A DNA stretch of 64,000 nt from Penicillium oxalicum (Eukaryota > Ascomycota > Eurotiomycetes > Eurotiales > Aspergillaceae). Positions 25,301-38,212 of this stretch are shown here, piece after piece. A program made the translations under genes and the position numbers. How positions within the stretch are numbered: position 1 is the first letter of the stretch; each line of letters starts with the position of its first letter. Under the pieces are notes generated by a model, which was not told the origin of the DNA, made no database searches, and was given only the letters and a program-made list of their open reading frames with translations. The stretch lies in the NCBI RefSeq assembly GCF_001723175.1, contig NC_064652.1:2232001-2296000 (forward strand), in the 5' to 3' direction.

Positions 25301-28228
25301 ATCGTCCGTGATACCGCTCGTTTGGCCATGGGCCTGAGAGTGAGCAAATGGCGTTACGTGGGGAGCTGTGGCAGAATGAATTTCCGCGCTAGTTCCGGTG
25401 CTCGGCCAATTGGTGGTATTATTGGCACCACCTCGCGTCAGTTCCTCCAGGTACAACTGCGTGACTCGACGAGAATCCCACCGTCCTTGTTTTACAAGGC
25501 TCGGAGGCGTAGAGAATGCCCGGGAATACCGCTTGAGCTGGGAAAACTCGACGGTATCAGGACCCATGATACCGATGTCGCCCTGGATGGGAGATTCGTG
25601 GTCGATGTCGTCGAATGAAGGGGCACTCAGCGAAGTCGCAGAGCAAGATTGCGTCAGTACACCAGTGGCCTGTTCGTCTTGGAAGCCCGCGTCTTCTCCG
25701 CTGTCATCACATTGCTCATCACACGTCGACGTTTGATTATTGTGCATCGATGAGTCCCATGAGCTTATACTCCATCGATGTTGCGTGTCATTCATGGATC
25801 GATCAGCCTGCGAAGCCACAGCCGGAGGCTCTTCGGTATGTCCACTGTCGGCGGAGTCCAAGACTGGGGGCTCATGAAGCATAATCTTGATCGACGCCTT
25901 ATCATCCGTCTCTGAGAGACTGCAATCGGGTTCATCGCAGGACTCGCTGCTCGAGCTTGATTCGCGGATCTGCATGATCTGGTTCAAAAGAGTCCGGTTA
26001 GACAAGCTTGGTTTACGTTCAAGGAAGCCCGATTGAGGCTCTGGGTCGAATTGCGTGACGTGAGTGCCGCTCGAGGTAGCGGAGACGGCTGAGTTTGGTT
26101 CAACGTCATAATTATGGCTCCAGTCTTGGATTGGATCAGCTAGTTCGTGAGGACCATCGACCGTTCCCAGCGTGGGCGAGTCCATCGTTGTATGTGGCAC
26201 ATGGGTTTCCGTCGTGCTCATGGTCGTGTCCAGGTGCAACTTTGGAAGGGCAGTCGCTTGCCCCTCCACTGCAGGCACGCCGACTGGCTGGGCTACCGCC
26301 GCCGTCGACATCTCGGATATCGCCAAGGAGAGATCTCCCTCAACCCGGGCGGGGGAAGTTGGGACTTGCCCGGCTACAGGGGTATTTGCTTTCTCCGCGG
26401 CTTCTGTCGATTGCTGTTCCTGAGCCTGGCGTCGAATTTGAGCAGCGGCTTCCTCCTTTCGTTCATTTTCCTGAACTGTTCGGTTGAAGGCCTGTTGAAT
26501 CCGCTGTCGACGAGTCTCAAAATCGACGTTGCCTAGTTCGGCAAATCGTCTGGATCGGACTCGAGGACTCCGGGCGGAGTCGTGATCACGGCCGGTATGC
26601 CGTTGCAATGTTGAGATTCGGTCTTCGATTCGAGACCGTGGGGAGATAGGGCCCCCGTGAGAGACTGGCTGGCGAGGGCGGGAGCTACGCAAAGGTGGCG
26701 ATTTCTTGGGAGGTGGTGCAGCAATGTAGGCCTGAAGGCGCTGACTCTGTTCCGGTACTTGTGTACGGCTTCGGCTGATCGTCATGTCCCGTCTTCCGCG
26801 CGCCGTCATCGCAAAAGAAGCAGATCCGATCTCCGCCGAGCGGGGCGGGCTGTCTCTTTCGGTCGGCTTCGGAAGACGACTGCTACCCTTGGGGGCCAGA
26901 GGAATGGCGGAAGACCGTTTGCTGAAGGTGGAATTCGAAGATGGAGAGTGATTTGTTGAGTCGGAAGCAATAGGCAGTCGGGCTGATGAAACAGGAATGC
27001 GGGATCTGGAATTTGGGCTTCCGGGAGACCGATCTCCCGGCTTCGTCTGCGGCAAGGGCCCAGGGATGGCCATTTCCGGCATCCACGGATCGGCAAGGGG
27101 CTCTCTGAGAGGGTTGCCCGAAAGATCGCTGCGCACCCTACGGTGGTGAGTGTGTCTCCCGTTTGTCGCCGGCTGCACTGCTTCCAACGAGCTCGTCTCT
27201 CCTCGATACCACGCGGTTGGGGTCAGCGGCGAGCAAGCGCGAGGAAGCTGAACTTGGTCCAGAAAGGCCGGGTTGGGACTGGGCAGGCTTCCCTCAGAGC
27301 CTCGACGCTGGACGTGCGACGGAATCCCAAGTCTTGCGGTGTTCAGCTGGGTGTTGAGTGACAGCAACTCTCCAAAGAGCGGCCGCCGAGGATGCGATTT
27401 CGGAATACGTTGCGAGAGTGGAGGAGGTGCGACGACAGTATCTTCAGACAGTGAACCGGGTCCCGTCCGTTCAATTCCGCACAGAGAAGGTGCAAGATCG
27501 ATCTGCACCGTACGATTATCCGGGATTGTGCCTAGGGTCGGATATTCGTCGCGAAGGTGATACCGGCGAGGTAAGCTTCTCGACTGGGGTTCGCTCTCCA
27601 GACCGCCCGATGGACTAGGGGCTCGTGAGGTTGTTCGGGAAACGGAGGATGGTAAAGGCAGGATCTCGTCCGAGGCCTTGTTGAACTTCTGGATCAGGTC
27701 TTTGAAGGAAGGCTGTCGGGCTCTGGCTGTGGAAGAGGAAGATGCTGCTGACGAGAGACCTCTGGTGACTGGCGAATCAGATGTTGACCGATATGCTGGT
27801 GGTCTCCCACGAGCGCGACTGAGACTGTCAGTTGACAATAATGTTGGCAACGGGGACACTCGGTCCGTCAGGTTGTCATGGCCGATTGCCATCCTTGCAT
27901 TTGTCACATCGTTCAACCCAATGTCCCTGTCAGTTGCCGTGGGCAGACCCTCATGCCGGTAGAAGTCGTCAGGCTCTGGAGACGAGCGCCCGTCTACACC
28001 CAAGTGTGCGTTTTCCCCTGCGTCGTCACCCCAAGCGGAGTCTGGATTGGACTCTGACGAGAAGCACGTGGGATTCGCCGGGTAGAGAGCGCTCGGGGAG
28101 GGTTCAAAGGATGAGGAGCTGGGGCGCGCGGATTGGCCCAGAGCGGGCGCCGAGGATTGACGCCCGAACGAAGGCGGATCGGGGTTCCGAAGAATACCAG
28201 GCTGCTCTTCGACACCGCTGCTGGACAT
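22357..28228 (-). CDS. Rho guanine nucleotide exchange factor (DH-BAR-SH3-like)
   Basis: Very large (about 1,929 aa) predicted exchange factor for Rho/Cdc42-type GTPases. Two exons, 28228-23654 and 23571-22357, joined in phase (GTAAGG donor, CAG acceptor). Residues 1 to about 1,150 are low-complexity, Ser/Pro/Arg-rich and probably disordered. A DH domain follows at about 1,170-1,400, with RRNVIKELIDTEYTF and the signature LDSLIVKPVQRILKYPLLL. A helical BAR-like region spans about 1,400-1,630 and continues across the intron. An SH3-like module closes the protein (about 1,845-1,922): KVLFVAASLCPF, YPYLIYDTGAVFDVYGEKGELWLA, GWIWSRHFVKL. This layout matches the Tuba/Gef1-type Cdc42 GEFs acting at sites of polar growth or septation. 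An upstream in-frame ATG at 28366 would add 46 residues. The long uninterrupted frame argues against assembly error here. Confidence 0.88.
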
Positions 28229-31200
28229 GGTGCATATTCCAGGGCCAACGCGGACAACAAAGAGGCGATGCGCTGTCCCGCTCTCAGCAGAAATCACGCC
28301 CAGCCGGCTTGTTTGAATATGACGGGTGGACTTTTGCGGGATGAATCGACTCAGGCTACGAAACACTCGCTGGGCGACACAACCCCATCAAAAAGCATGT
28401 TTTGGGGGGAGGGGTGTGGAGCAGGGAAAGAACACTCGCAGTTCACGGGCAATCGAGTTCACTGAGACGGAGTATTCAGCTCGAAAAAAAAAGAACCAAC
28501 GACCAAGCGCGAAAGGGGGAGGAAGATGAATGGAGAGACCCCAGGAAGGAATTCCGGGATTGGTGTTTTTTTTTTCTTTTTCCTCCGCAGAATCGACGAC
28601 GATCTTGAAGCGGTGGGAAACCAGGTGGATGGAAGAATGGAGAGATCGACTGCTGAACTGTGCGCGTGCGATCGAGCTGTGAGTCTGTGAGATGAGTACC
28701 GGCCGAGCGCTGACTAGACGCCTTGAAGCGTGTACTGTATCGGTGTACACGCACGATGTACTAGTAGTATGGAGCGTCTGCAGTCTCTAGGGCCGTGGGC
28801 AAAAAATAGCACAGACGATTTGTCAAGGGACAAATGGGAGAGCTGACGAGAGTGACTAGCGGCACTGACGTTTGTTCGACTCTGGTGGCCGGTTTTCCAG
28901 TGCTTTTTCTCGGATGGGCCAAAGGGCCAGTGAAAGAGGGGTGGAGAGGAGGGGGTCTCGACGCGCCCGGACTGAGACGGAGAGGGCAGCGGGCCAGATC
29001 GTTAGCTTCGTTAGCTTCGTTCGGGGCGTCGGCTGGGGAACCACGCTTGTTGGACTGCAGTGTCGATCGCCAGCGATCGAGAGCGCTGCCGATATCGAGA
29101 TGCCAAAATGTGATAGAGAAGAGAATGACCAGGCGGACCGGAGGCTCGGTGGGAGATGGGGGCTGAGTGGCTGATGGCGATGCACCCAGGATCAGGGGAG
29201 AGAGACACGGAAGGTGAGAAGAAGGGAGGAAGAACAGGAGTTTGGTGAACGTCACTGCCGCCAAGCTGAATGGGATCATCCGGACCTGAAAACGATGGAT
29301 AGTGAGATGAGACCGATTCCTCCGAAACGCCTTATTGAGCTGACGAGAGAGAGAGAGAGAGAGAGAGGCACACACACCCTTCGGGTTGCAAGTAGTAAGG
29401 ACTGTGGCCGACACCAGATGTTCTGGCCCACTCTTCAAGGTTCTCTACCCAATTCGAAGATCACAGCTGACTACGAATCATATGGGACGAGGTGTACTGG
29501 ACTTGTACCTGTCAAAAGGCCCTGATCGCGGTCGTGGAAGTCTAAGTTTGCGGTTTGTCACGTTCGTCCATACTGGGCAGATTGAGTGTGTGAGAGACTC
29601 CGATTGGTCCTATGATGGACCCGAATCCTCGATGAACCGTGGAATGGCGTTTCTTCATTGTGAGGCCTTTGAATGTCGCGGGGCGGACTGGAGATCTTCA
29701 CCAGACCATGCAATTCGCGTCTTTTCACTATTTCATGCAACCATGGGTGCTTCGGCGGGGTCACTCAAACGGCTCTGGTCGCTTGCCTTCTCTTGAGTGG
29801 ACTCGACCGCTTCGGGTTGGTGCTATCCAACTCTTGCCGTGTGCTTGTTGTTTTCAAAAGCTGGGGTTTCCACCGCACGTTCCTGATCCCCTGCTCGGCT
29901 TATCGGCTGATCGTTCAACGGCGTAACCCAAAGGGGCCGCATGAGCCTCCAATCTCCCGACGAGGCACCTGGGAGTGGTCGTCAAGAAACCGAGGACCTG
30001 TCCCACCCCTCTCTCCGACAAGCTAGTATTATCTAGACGCTAGGAATCGATTCGACTTCTTTGCCCGTGAAAACCTCCAAACCCGGCACCCTGTCCACCT
30101 CGGTTCTGGATTCTCCCGGGGCCACCACCGCGTTGGATGTCGTTGAATCGCATGGGGAATATCTTCGACCCTGTGTGCAGCCAAATGAACCAAACTTTGC
30201 GTACAAGACTTCAAGATCACCATATTCACTGGCCCAGTACAAGCGATATGATCGGAGGTCTGTGGTAGTGAGTCTACTTGTCTCAAGTGAGCACAGACTC
30301 TTCAGCCAGGAACGCCAATCTCCCCTGGTTTAGGTGAGACTTTGCGCGGCCCGCTCAAAACGTGGAAATGGAGTTCACGGCTGCTGCGGTGGAGACGCAA
30401 TACGTACCAACATCCCACGCCTTCCCCTGTCCTAGCGACCATGCAGGAACAAGGTCAGTTCATCGAGAGAGTACTGGAGACCACTACACACGCCCAAATC
30501 ATTAATCGTCTGATCCCATTTGTAAAGTGCCATTCCTAACTTGATCCAAGTTCAACGAGGACCCGCGCTGGTAAGTGTCTCTCCGGTCCGACCTTGAATT
30601 GTGCAGGGATCACGGCCCACTTGGCTGGCGTTCTCGGCTCGCCAAGCGCTACAGAACTTGGAATGTACCAAATGTTCAAACTCACAAGCCTTGGGTAGAG
30701 AGAGAGAAAGAGAGAGGGTAATTTCGTGATCGAGACCTGATCGCCCAGTTGGCCATCAGTTTCATTGTCGGCCTTTCTAGACTTCTCACCCCTGCTCCGC
30801 CGATTACGTCATGGAGGTTCTCGTTCTTTGGGCGACTTGCAAATGACCCGACACCATCCCAGCACCCGCTTTATCCAGTGCTGTACCTGATTACCTACCA
30901 CACTGAGTATGGATACCTTCATTCCGCCATTCCGCCGCCCAAAATTGGAGTGCTGGTCAGGGTGGTAGTAAGGTAGTAAGGTAGTGTCAATATGACCTCC
31001 GCAAGCCGATTGCGACCCGCTCCACCTCTCATAGTCAACCTCGGTTTTCCTCACTTGTATGTCCCCTACAATCCACGATTGTTGCATTAGGTGATTGGAC
31101 GCAGTATGCCCAGGTGTCTCGAAGCCTCATTTAAGGCGAATGGATGTTGAAGACCAAGCTGTGATATTAGCTTAATGCGCTTTGAGTGAGGCAAAAGGCT

Positions 31201-31780
31201 ACATTTCTATACTTATGATACAGAATATTGATGAATACAAGGGATGGAACTATGTACCTTCGAGAGATATGGTGCGGTACATGGCAAAATCTCAATTATT
31301 GCAGGCGTAGTCACACTCTTGGGACGCTATCGTATATGGACCACATGCAGTTTCCAAATAAGCTTCCATGTAGAGCCTGGGCCATTTGGTGTGAAGTCTG
31401 TTCGGTCGGGGAGCCTCTAGCTCAAGTGCAACAGACTCTTCTGAGAATGTACTTAGAACAAGACCAGAGAGATAATTCCATCATTCCATGTGTCGAGCGT
31501 TCAATCTCTACTGGCATATGGCAAGAAAGATCTGAGTTTGGGGCACTCAGCTTTGAATCTCATGCGGGCAAGCTAAGCAACTCCAGCGCCCCCCGCCTCG
31601 GCGCAGCGTTCCGGCGCAGGTCCTCGACACCCGCGTCCGTCCACAGACAACAGACAGTGTATCGCGACGCGTCGCGATCACCTATATTGTCCTGTTGTTT
31701 CTTCACTCGAGAGATTCACAAATTTGGAAAGACTAAAGCGCCATTGAACTCTGGATCAATGTGATAAAGAACCTGAGAAA
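28229..31780. other. Long gene-poor region upstream of TERT
   Basis: About 3.5 kb between the Rho GEF start and the TERT start, which diverge. The left 0.5 kb is a probable Rho GEF leader and promoter. A GA run lies near 29347-29367 and others near 30697-30717. Open frames are short, on both strands and without motifs. I see no tRNA, rRNA or transposon signature. A non-coding RNA here cannot be ruled out by eye. Confidence 0.5.
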
Positions 31781-34700
31781 ATGGGCAAGAAACGCAAGAG
31801 ACCCTGCAAGACTCGAAACAGTACAGGGGCGTCTGCGGCCCCTAGCTCGGGGGCGACTTCATCGCAGGCCCGCCTGAAAATCTCAAAGGCGGATGCGTCG
31901 CAGAATGGGTCAACAAACACGACGCATCCGGTGATTACTCTTTATTATCGACAGGTCCTGACACTCCGACAATATCTTCTCCACCAACTGCCCGCCTCCT
32001 CCAAGCAACGACGACGACGTATCACGTCCTTGCGGGCACCCAGCTCACAATGTTCAACGGGAAGCAGTGGCCAGAGCGCTTCTGCACTCGTCGAGCTTCT
32101 CGACTTGACTTTGGTGGGCGTTCTGAAGGAGACTCCGGCTCATATTGACACTGAGCGGTGTCATGACTTTCGTGCTTTTACCGAATCACAGTCGCGCTCG
32201 ATCCTGGACAGCACGGACACGGGGCCAACATCGCCCCAATCTGAGGTTGGTCAATCTTTCCATCAGAATGATCCCACAATGAGCGGCATCCGCACAGGCA
32301 TTGTAAGATCATGACTTTGGATGATCAGCTTGCTGAAGCTACTGTCACAGATTGTCAACTTCGTTATCGAAACGCTCTTTGCTCGAGCACCAGGCTACCA
32401 GAAACCCACGCACTTGCTCACCCAAGGGTATGCTCCCTATCGACCGACAGATCCGAGTCTACTGGGGGCCAGTATCCTCGGCTTGGCGGCCAAGTTCCCT
32501 AATTCAAACGTAAAGACCTTGAAAGATGCGCCATGGTCTGAGGTACTGGGCCTGCTCGGCCAAAATGGCGATGAAATCATGATCAGAATGCTGCTTGATT
32601 GTGGTGTCTTTGCTCCTATCAATGCCAAAAAGGGAGTTTACTATCAATTGAGTGGTATGATCGCGATTCCGTGACCAATGTTATGACTTTTGATTGACCA
32701 TCACGTCTTCCTCAGGAACCCCTCTGTCGGAACTTGCACCCATCGGTGTGAGTCCCCCAGCGCCCGCTGCGGATCAAAAGTCTACAGAATCCTCGGCAGT
32801 GAGGGTCAAATCACGTGAAAAACTCAGTCGCTGCAACAATATTATCTTTTCACGTCGACGGATGCTTTACGGTCGTTCTGGGAGCATGACAGAAGGGCGG
32901 ATGCGCGCCGGCATAGGAGTGTCTCGTGAGTCTTCTTGCCCGCTCACGAGGTGGCTGCTGTACTGACGGAAGGGTAGATGTTCTCAATAGATTTCCAGTG
33001 CTTGACTCTGAGGAGCAGACTTGCCATGTGATGAAGTACATTTTTCCTCGGCAATTTGGTCTTCAAAATGTGTTTGATTCAACGAAAAACCACGATAGCA
33101 GCATTAGCACGACTGTCCGCGAGCAGGAAATTTCACAGCTTCTACAGAAGCAGCAAGCTCAAAGGGCACCACTCAAAGCGGAATTACCAGATGGGAACAA
33201 AGAGCCTCTGTTGACCAAGCTTCCGAGACGACTTCGGGGGCAGCCTGTGGAACTAGTACGAAAGTTCCGAGCTCGCCATTCAACATGTCAGTATGACAAG
33301 TTGCTCGAACATTACTGCCCTGGTGAGGTAAGAAATCTGACTCAAATGTCCTCACTTCCTTGCAATCTGACTAGCCTAGTCTTTGGGTCCATGGAAGATG
33401 AGATCCGTTCCGCTGAATGCGACAGATAGCGCGCGTTCCTCGGAGGGAAACCTGATCACACAACCTCCAGCCAATTCCACTGTCTCACCCGGTAATATTA
33501 TCCCACCCAGAGCTCATTGCAAAATCAATCCTCCGGTGAAAGGCACGGCGATCAAGAATCGACGTCAGACAAAATATCAGGCTAGCCTTACCGACTACGC
33601 CACTCCTGCACCTGCCGTCTCGGCCTTTTGTCGTGCAGTTCTTTACAAAATATTGCCGACTCAATTTTTCGGAGATGGGCATAGTGGTCATCTCAATCGC
33701 AAGCAAATCATGAAGCATGTAGACGCATTTATCAAGATGCGTCGTTTTGAGAGTCCCAGCCTGCACGAGGTCTGCCATGGCTTGAAGGTTAGCCGTCCCT
33801 TTTTTTGTCTTCGTGGACTAGCTGTCAAGGCAAACACAGCTCACTCACATCGGATGTTAAGGTTGCTTCGATTTCTTGGCTGGCTCCGCCACATTTGGCA
33901 CACACGCTGGGCTCCAAACTGTCTCTGTCGGACTTTGAGAAGCGTACCGAATTACTTTACGAGTTCATTCACTACGTCTTTGAGTCGATCTTGATTCCTC
34001 TTTTGCGCGCCAACTTCTACGTCACCGAGTCTCAAACCCATCGTAACCATCTCTTTTACTTTCGACACGACGTGTGGCGCAAGCTAATAGAGCAGCCCAT
34101 GATCGATTTGAAGATCTCCACGTTCGAACCATTGAGTTCTACCAAAGCCCAGGCCATGTTAAGCAAGCGGAGTCTGGGCATGGGAACATTGCGTTTGCTC
34201 CCAAAAGCTACCGGACTGCGGCCGATTCTCAATCTGAAGAAGCGATTTCTGGTCAAATCCCCATGGGGCAGGAACAAAAGCTACCTCGGAGCCAGTGTCA
34301 ACAGCAACCTAGCTCCCATTCATCACATGTTGACATATGAGCGTGAGCGGTGTCCTGAAAAGCTAGGCGCGTCTCTCCTGTCGGTGGGAGAGATGCATGC
34401 ACGACTGAAGGTGTTTCGCGACCAACTTTGCCAAAAGGTACCCCAATCGACAAGGACCAAGACCGGTCAAGTGCCCCCCTTGATGTTCGTCAAGCTTGAT
34501 ATCCAAGCCTGTTTCGACACGATTCCGCAGCAGGAACTCCTTCGTCTCGTGGCACAGATTGTCTCCGAGGAAACCTACCATGTCACTCGGTACGTGGCGA
34601 TGAACAAGGGGCTGCAAGGCAAAACCAAACGAAAGTTTTTGGGCCGCGCTGCCCCTTCTGCCAGACCCCGATCATTCCCGAACCTCGCCAGTCACGGTGC

Positions 34701-35748
34701 GACTGGTGCGTCAAACACCGTTTTTGTCGATAATATCAAGCAAAAGGAGTATGATGCAGATGATCTCCTGCGTCTTCTTGGCGAGCATGTGCGAAACAAC
34801 TTGGTCAAGATTGGCCAGGAATACTTTCGCCAGCGCAACGGCATTCCCCAGGGCTCAGTGGTGTCGAGCTTATTGTGTAATTTCTTCTACGCGCAGCTGG
34901 AACAGCAGGTCCTGCACTTCCTACGCCCAGCTGACTCGCTGCTGCTACGTCTGGTGGACGACTTTCTCCTCATCACTACCGATGCAACGCAGGCCAATGA
35001 ATTTTTGCGAGTCATGCACCGTGGTCAGCCCTCGTATGGAGTTTCGGTCCATCCAAACAAGAGCATGGTCAACTTCACCGCCGCGGTAGACGGGGTTTAC
35101 ATCCCACGGTTAGAAGGGACCCATCTCTTTCCATACTGTGGATGTCTGATCGACACCCACACCCTCGAGATCCACAAAGACCGAGACCGGATGTTGGAAG
35201 GGGGTGCCTCGTCCGCGGCTGCAGCGACGCTCACGAACAGTTTGACCATCGAGAGTAGCCGTCTTCCCGGTCACGCCTTCCACCGCAAAACCCTGTTGAT
35301 GATGCGTCCCCACCTCCATCCGATGTACCTAGATACTGAGCACAATAGTCGTGAGGTGGTCCTCGCCAACCTGTACACCGGGTTCATTACCACCGCGATG
35401 CGAATGTACCGATATATAAAATTGCTTCGCGGGCGAGCTCATCCACACCATCAACTCATCATCCAGACGATCCATGCCTTGATCCAGCAGACCGCACACG
35501 CCATTCGATCACGCCGCCAGTCTCAATCCGCGGCTCTGATCTGTCTCGTGCCTCTCTCTCATCTCTCACATCTGGCAAGCGCGGCCTTCCGGTTTGTGCT
35601 GAGACGCAAGCAAACGCGATATGCGCCCGTCCTGCAGTGGCTGGACTTGCAGTGGCGCGCATCGCGGCCCACTGCGAATGCCGAGGCGGTGCGTCTGCGG
35701 CGTGTGGTCCAGAAGGGTGATGCCCTGTTTGCGGGGTGGCGTTTTTGA
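31781..35748 (+). CDS. TERT: Telomerase reverse transcriptase (catalytic subunit)
   Basis: Adds telomeric repeats to chromosome ends using an RNA template. Six exons in phase: 31781-32302, 32351-32654, 32716-32925, 32978-33327, 33380-33787 and 33862-35748, about 1,226 aa, normal for the family. The N-terminal TEN-type region has LYYRQVLTLRQYL, SNVKTLKDAPW and DEIMIRMLLDCGVFAPI. The RNA-binding region has HVLNRFP (rebuilt by splicing), KYIFPRQFGLQNVF and the T motif NFYVTESQTHRNHLFYFRHD near residue 650. RT motifs follow: 1/2 (TLRLLPKATGLRPILNL), A (KLDIQACFD, Asp811), B' (GIPQGSVVSS), C (RLVDDFLLI, Asp964/965), D (SVHPNKS) and E (FPYCGC). All three catalytic aspartates are present and there is no frame break, so it should be active. 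Introns of 48-74 nt are short and typical. An intact single-copy-type gene, not a retroelement. Confidence 0.97.
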
Positions 35749-38212
35749 AACCAAAACCGGGTGTGGAAGACTTTTTGGGCAGGAGGACGAGCTCGGGTAT
35801 CATTCATAGTAGTATGCTCTCTGATGCATTTTGTCCTGACTTGACATATCGGCGGGTGGGCTCCAAACCTGGGCTCAAAAAAAGAAAAGGTGATTATAAA
35901 TCAAAGAGCTTCAAAGACCTAATCAGTGTATCTTCTCAACGACGACAAATGTGCAAGTGATCGTAACCATCGGTCGAAACTCATGTTTTTCTGCCCAGCA
36001 TTCTTCACAGCTCCTCTCCCGCCCGGCATGTCTCGGATCTTGGTTTGGACAACGGGTCCTCCGAGCTCTCCATCCTGCCAGCTCATCGACCAATGAGACC
36101 TTTTCCTGGAGAGGGGAACAACAAGCCATGGACAAGGCCTGAGCGGGTGGAAATGAAGAAAAGCAGGCACCGTGATCTGAGTGGTGGGCGAACGCTTAGA
36201 AGGGAAATGAGCTTGTTTAGGTATGGTTGGACCAGGTACGCAAAGACTACGACTACACGTGAGATGGAAGGGGCGGTCTTGGATCCGATGGTCATGGACA
36301 TGATCAGAATATCCGGATGCCTCAAACATAGGACAGGACAGACGGTAATCAGAAGTGATCTGATCTGATCTTGTTCCCGACCTCTTTAAGGTTTGAGTGG
36401 GTGTCATCAAAGCACTTACGCATCACCGCAAATCAAGCTTGACGGGGAGTAAATCCGGTCCCGACGAGTGCGTTGTGGGCTGTGGCGTGCCCATGGCATA
36501 ATCGGCAACGACTTGGTCTGATCCAAGGGAGCAAAAGAAGTCTGGGCACTCACTTGTTCTGTATCGTAGCCCGACTAGCCGTGGTGGTGCTTGCAGTTGA
36601 CTCTGTTGATTCTCTGATCGTCAATAGCACAGAACATCGTTTTTGTACTACATTCCAACTTAGATACTGTACCATAGCGAGCACCTGTGGACTCATCGAT
36701 TCTCCTGTATAGTTGGACTACTACTGCCAGGTACTAGTAGCCACCGAGAAAAGGCTTCAGTCGCGCTCTGACCATGAGAGGCGAGTAAGTGTGAAGTACT
36801 TTCTCTTCAATTTCGTCGTGTCACAACTGACTCTGAGTCTGTACTCGGTTGAGCTTAAATGACTACCGCTCTTCAAGTATGTATCCTTTCTGGACCCTCA
36901 AGGCCAATTGCCCATGTCCGGACTTTCTCCGCGCTTCACCTCCTCGATCGGCCCAGTCCACACGTCCAAGTGCGACTACGCTGAAACTCCAGCTGGTTGG
37001 TCTTTCCACAAATCTTCCAGTAATCCATTCTTTCTTGGAAACAACTACTCCGTTCGATTGTCGGTAAGTTTGACTTGCTGCATTCTTGAGCGATCAGGTC
37101 GGGGTTTCTGCTCGCGGCCAGTCCAGCGGCAGCGGCAGCTTCAAGTGCGGGTCCGCAGCCTGAGGCTCTTCGTCTCTTCCATCGTTCTGGAGTCTGGACG
37201 ATCGATGGTATTTGGACTTCGAAGTCGTTGAATGCTCGGAACGGTCTGGCTGGTCTAGACTGATTGAAGCCTGTCGAGAATGAGACACTTGAAGCATTGT
37301 TGCTTTCAGTTTCTCTGCCTCGCCATCGCTGACTCTTCCACTTCGTTGTCAGTTCTCGCGTCTTGATCCGAAACCGTCTCTACTGATCACCGCATGCCTG
37401 TCAGAGGAGCGCCCCCGTTACTGCCAACGGAGGAAACCGCTCTCCAACCTTTTTCTCTTCTCTCTTTTGCTTTCGTCTATCGTACTCCTTCTCCTCTTCA
37501 TTTCCTGTTCCGTCCCGATTTCCATCCACTCTTTCTTCACCTCCCCACACTCTTTTTTTTTCTTTTTTCCTTTTTTGGTTGTCTTGCTCCGCTTGCCCTT
37601 TCATTTCATTCCCTTTTACGGCTTCCGTCAACCCATTCTCGTGGATCGTCGTCATTCTGAGCCAGATCTTTCGTTTGCATCTTTTTCAATCGCTCAGTGC
37701 CCCTCCTCCCGGTCTCGCTCGGCCTCCTCCTTCCTTTCTTTCCTCCAACCGCCTTCCCACCCCCGTGTCTCCCCTCGTCGATGCTAATTACCGTCGCTGG
37801 ATCTTCTCGATCGTCGGGTTTTTCTTCCTGATCATCTTCCAACTTCCATCACACCCCCTGCTCTCTTCTGCCTGATCTGGATCTCATCAGGCCGCACGGC
37901 TGTGCCTGCACCTTCGCTTCATTCACGTCGATCGATCCTTCCTGGTCGTCCTACCCTTTTGCTCCAGTCCCTTTCTCGACGTCTTCCAACTTTCTCGTGT
38001 TCGAGCTGAGAAGAGCCTATATCTGTGCACCCCTGGATCCGTCAATAGCCACCCTTTTCGGCTCGAAAGTCTCGGTTCGAACCCTGACCACACTCAACTG
38101 ATCCTCTAACCCCCTCCTGATCGCCAACCACGGCCACCAATCCGCCTTAGCCTGGTGAAGTGTCTCAGATCTGCCGGGAATCGCTGTGGAGAATACTCGA
38201 GTGTTGATCACC
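35749..38212. other. Intergenic region with long pyrimidine tract
   Basis: About 2.5 kb between TERT and the TBC gene, both on the plus strand. Positions 37440-37990 are strongly C/T-rich, as in the long 5' leaders of many Aspergillus signalling genes, and probably lead into the TBC gene. Open frames in this tract on either strand reflect composition only. Small upstream frames such as the ATG at 38186 could act as leader peptides or alternative starts. Confidence 0.5.

Noticed and set aside
28761..29438. 225-codon minus-strand frame upstream of the Rho GEF
   Set aside because: Low-complexity Ser/Leu content over a GA repeat, with competing frames on the other strand and no domain.
32738..32762. 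A possible intron in TERT after PIG (GTGAGT then CCCAG)
   Set aside because: It would be only about 13 nt; reading through keeps the frame to the conserved FSRRRMLYGR segment.
33862..35748. Reverse transcriptase as part of a retrotransposon or group II intron
   Set aside because: The T motif, QFGLQNVF and the TEN-like region identify TERT; no integrase, RNase H or terminal repeats are present.
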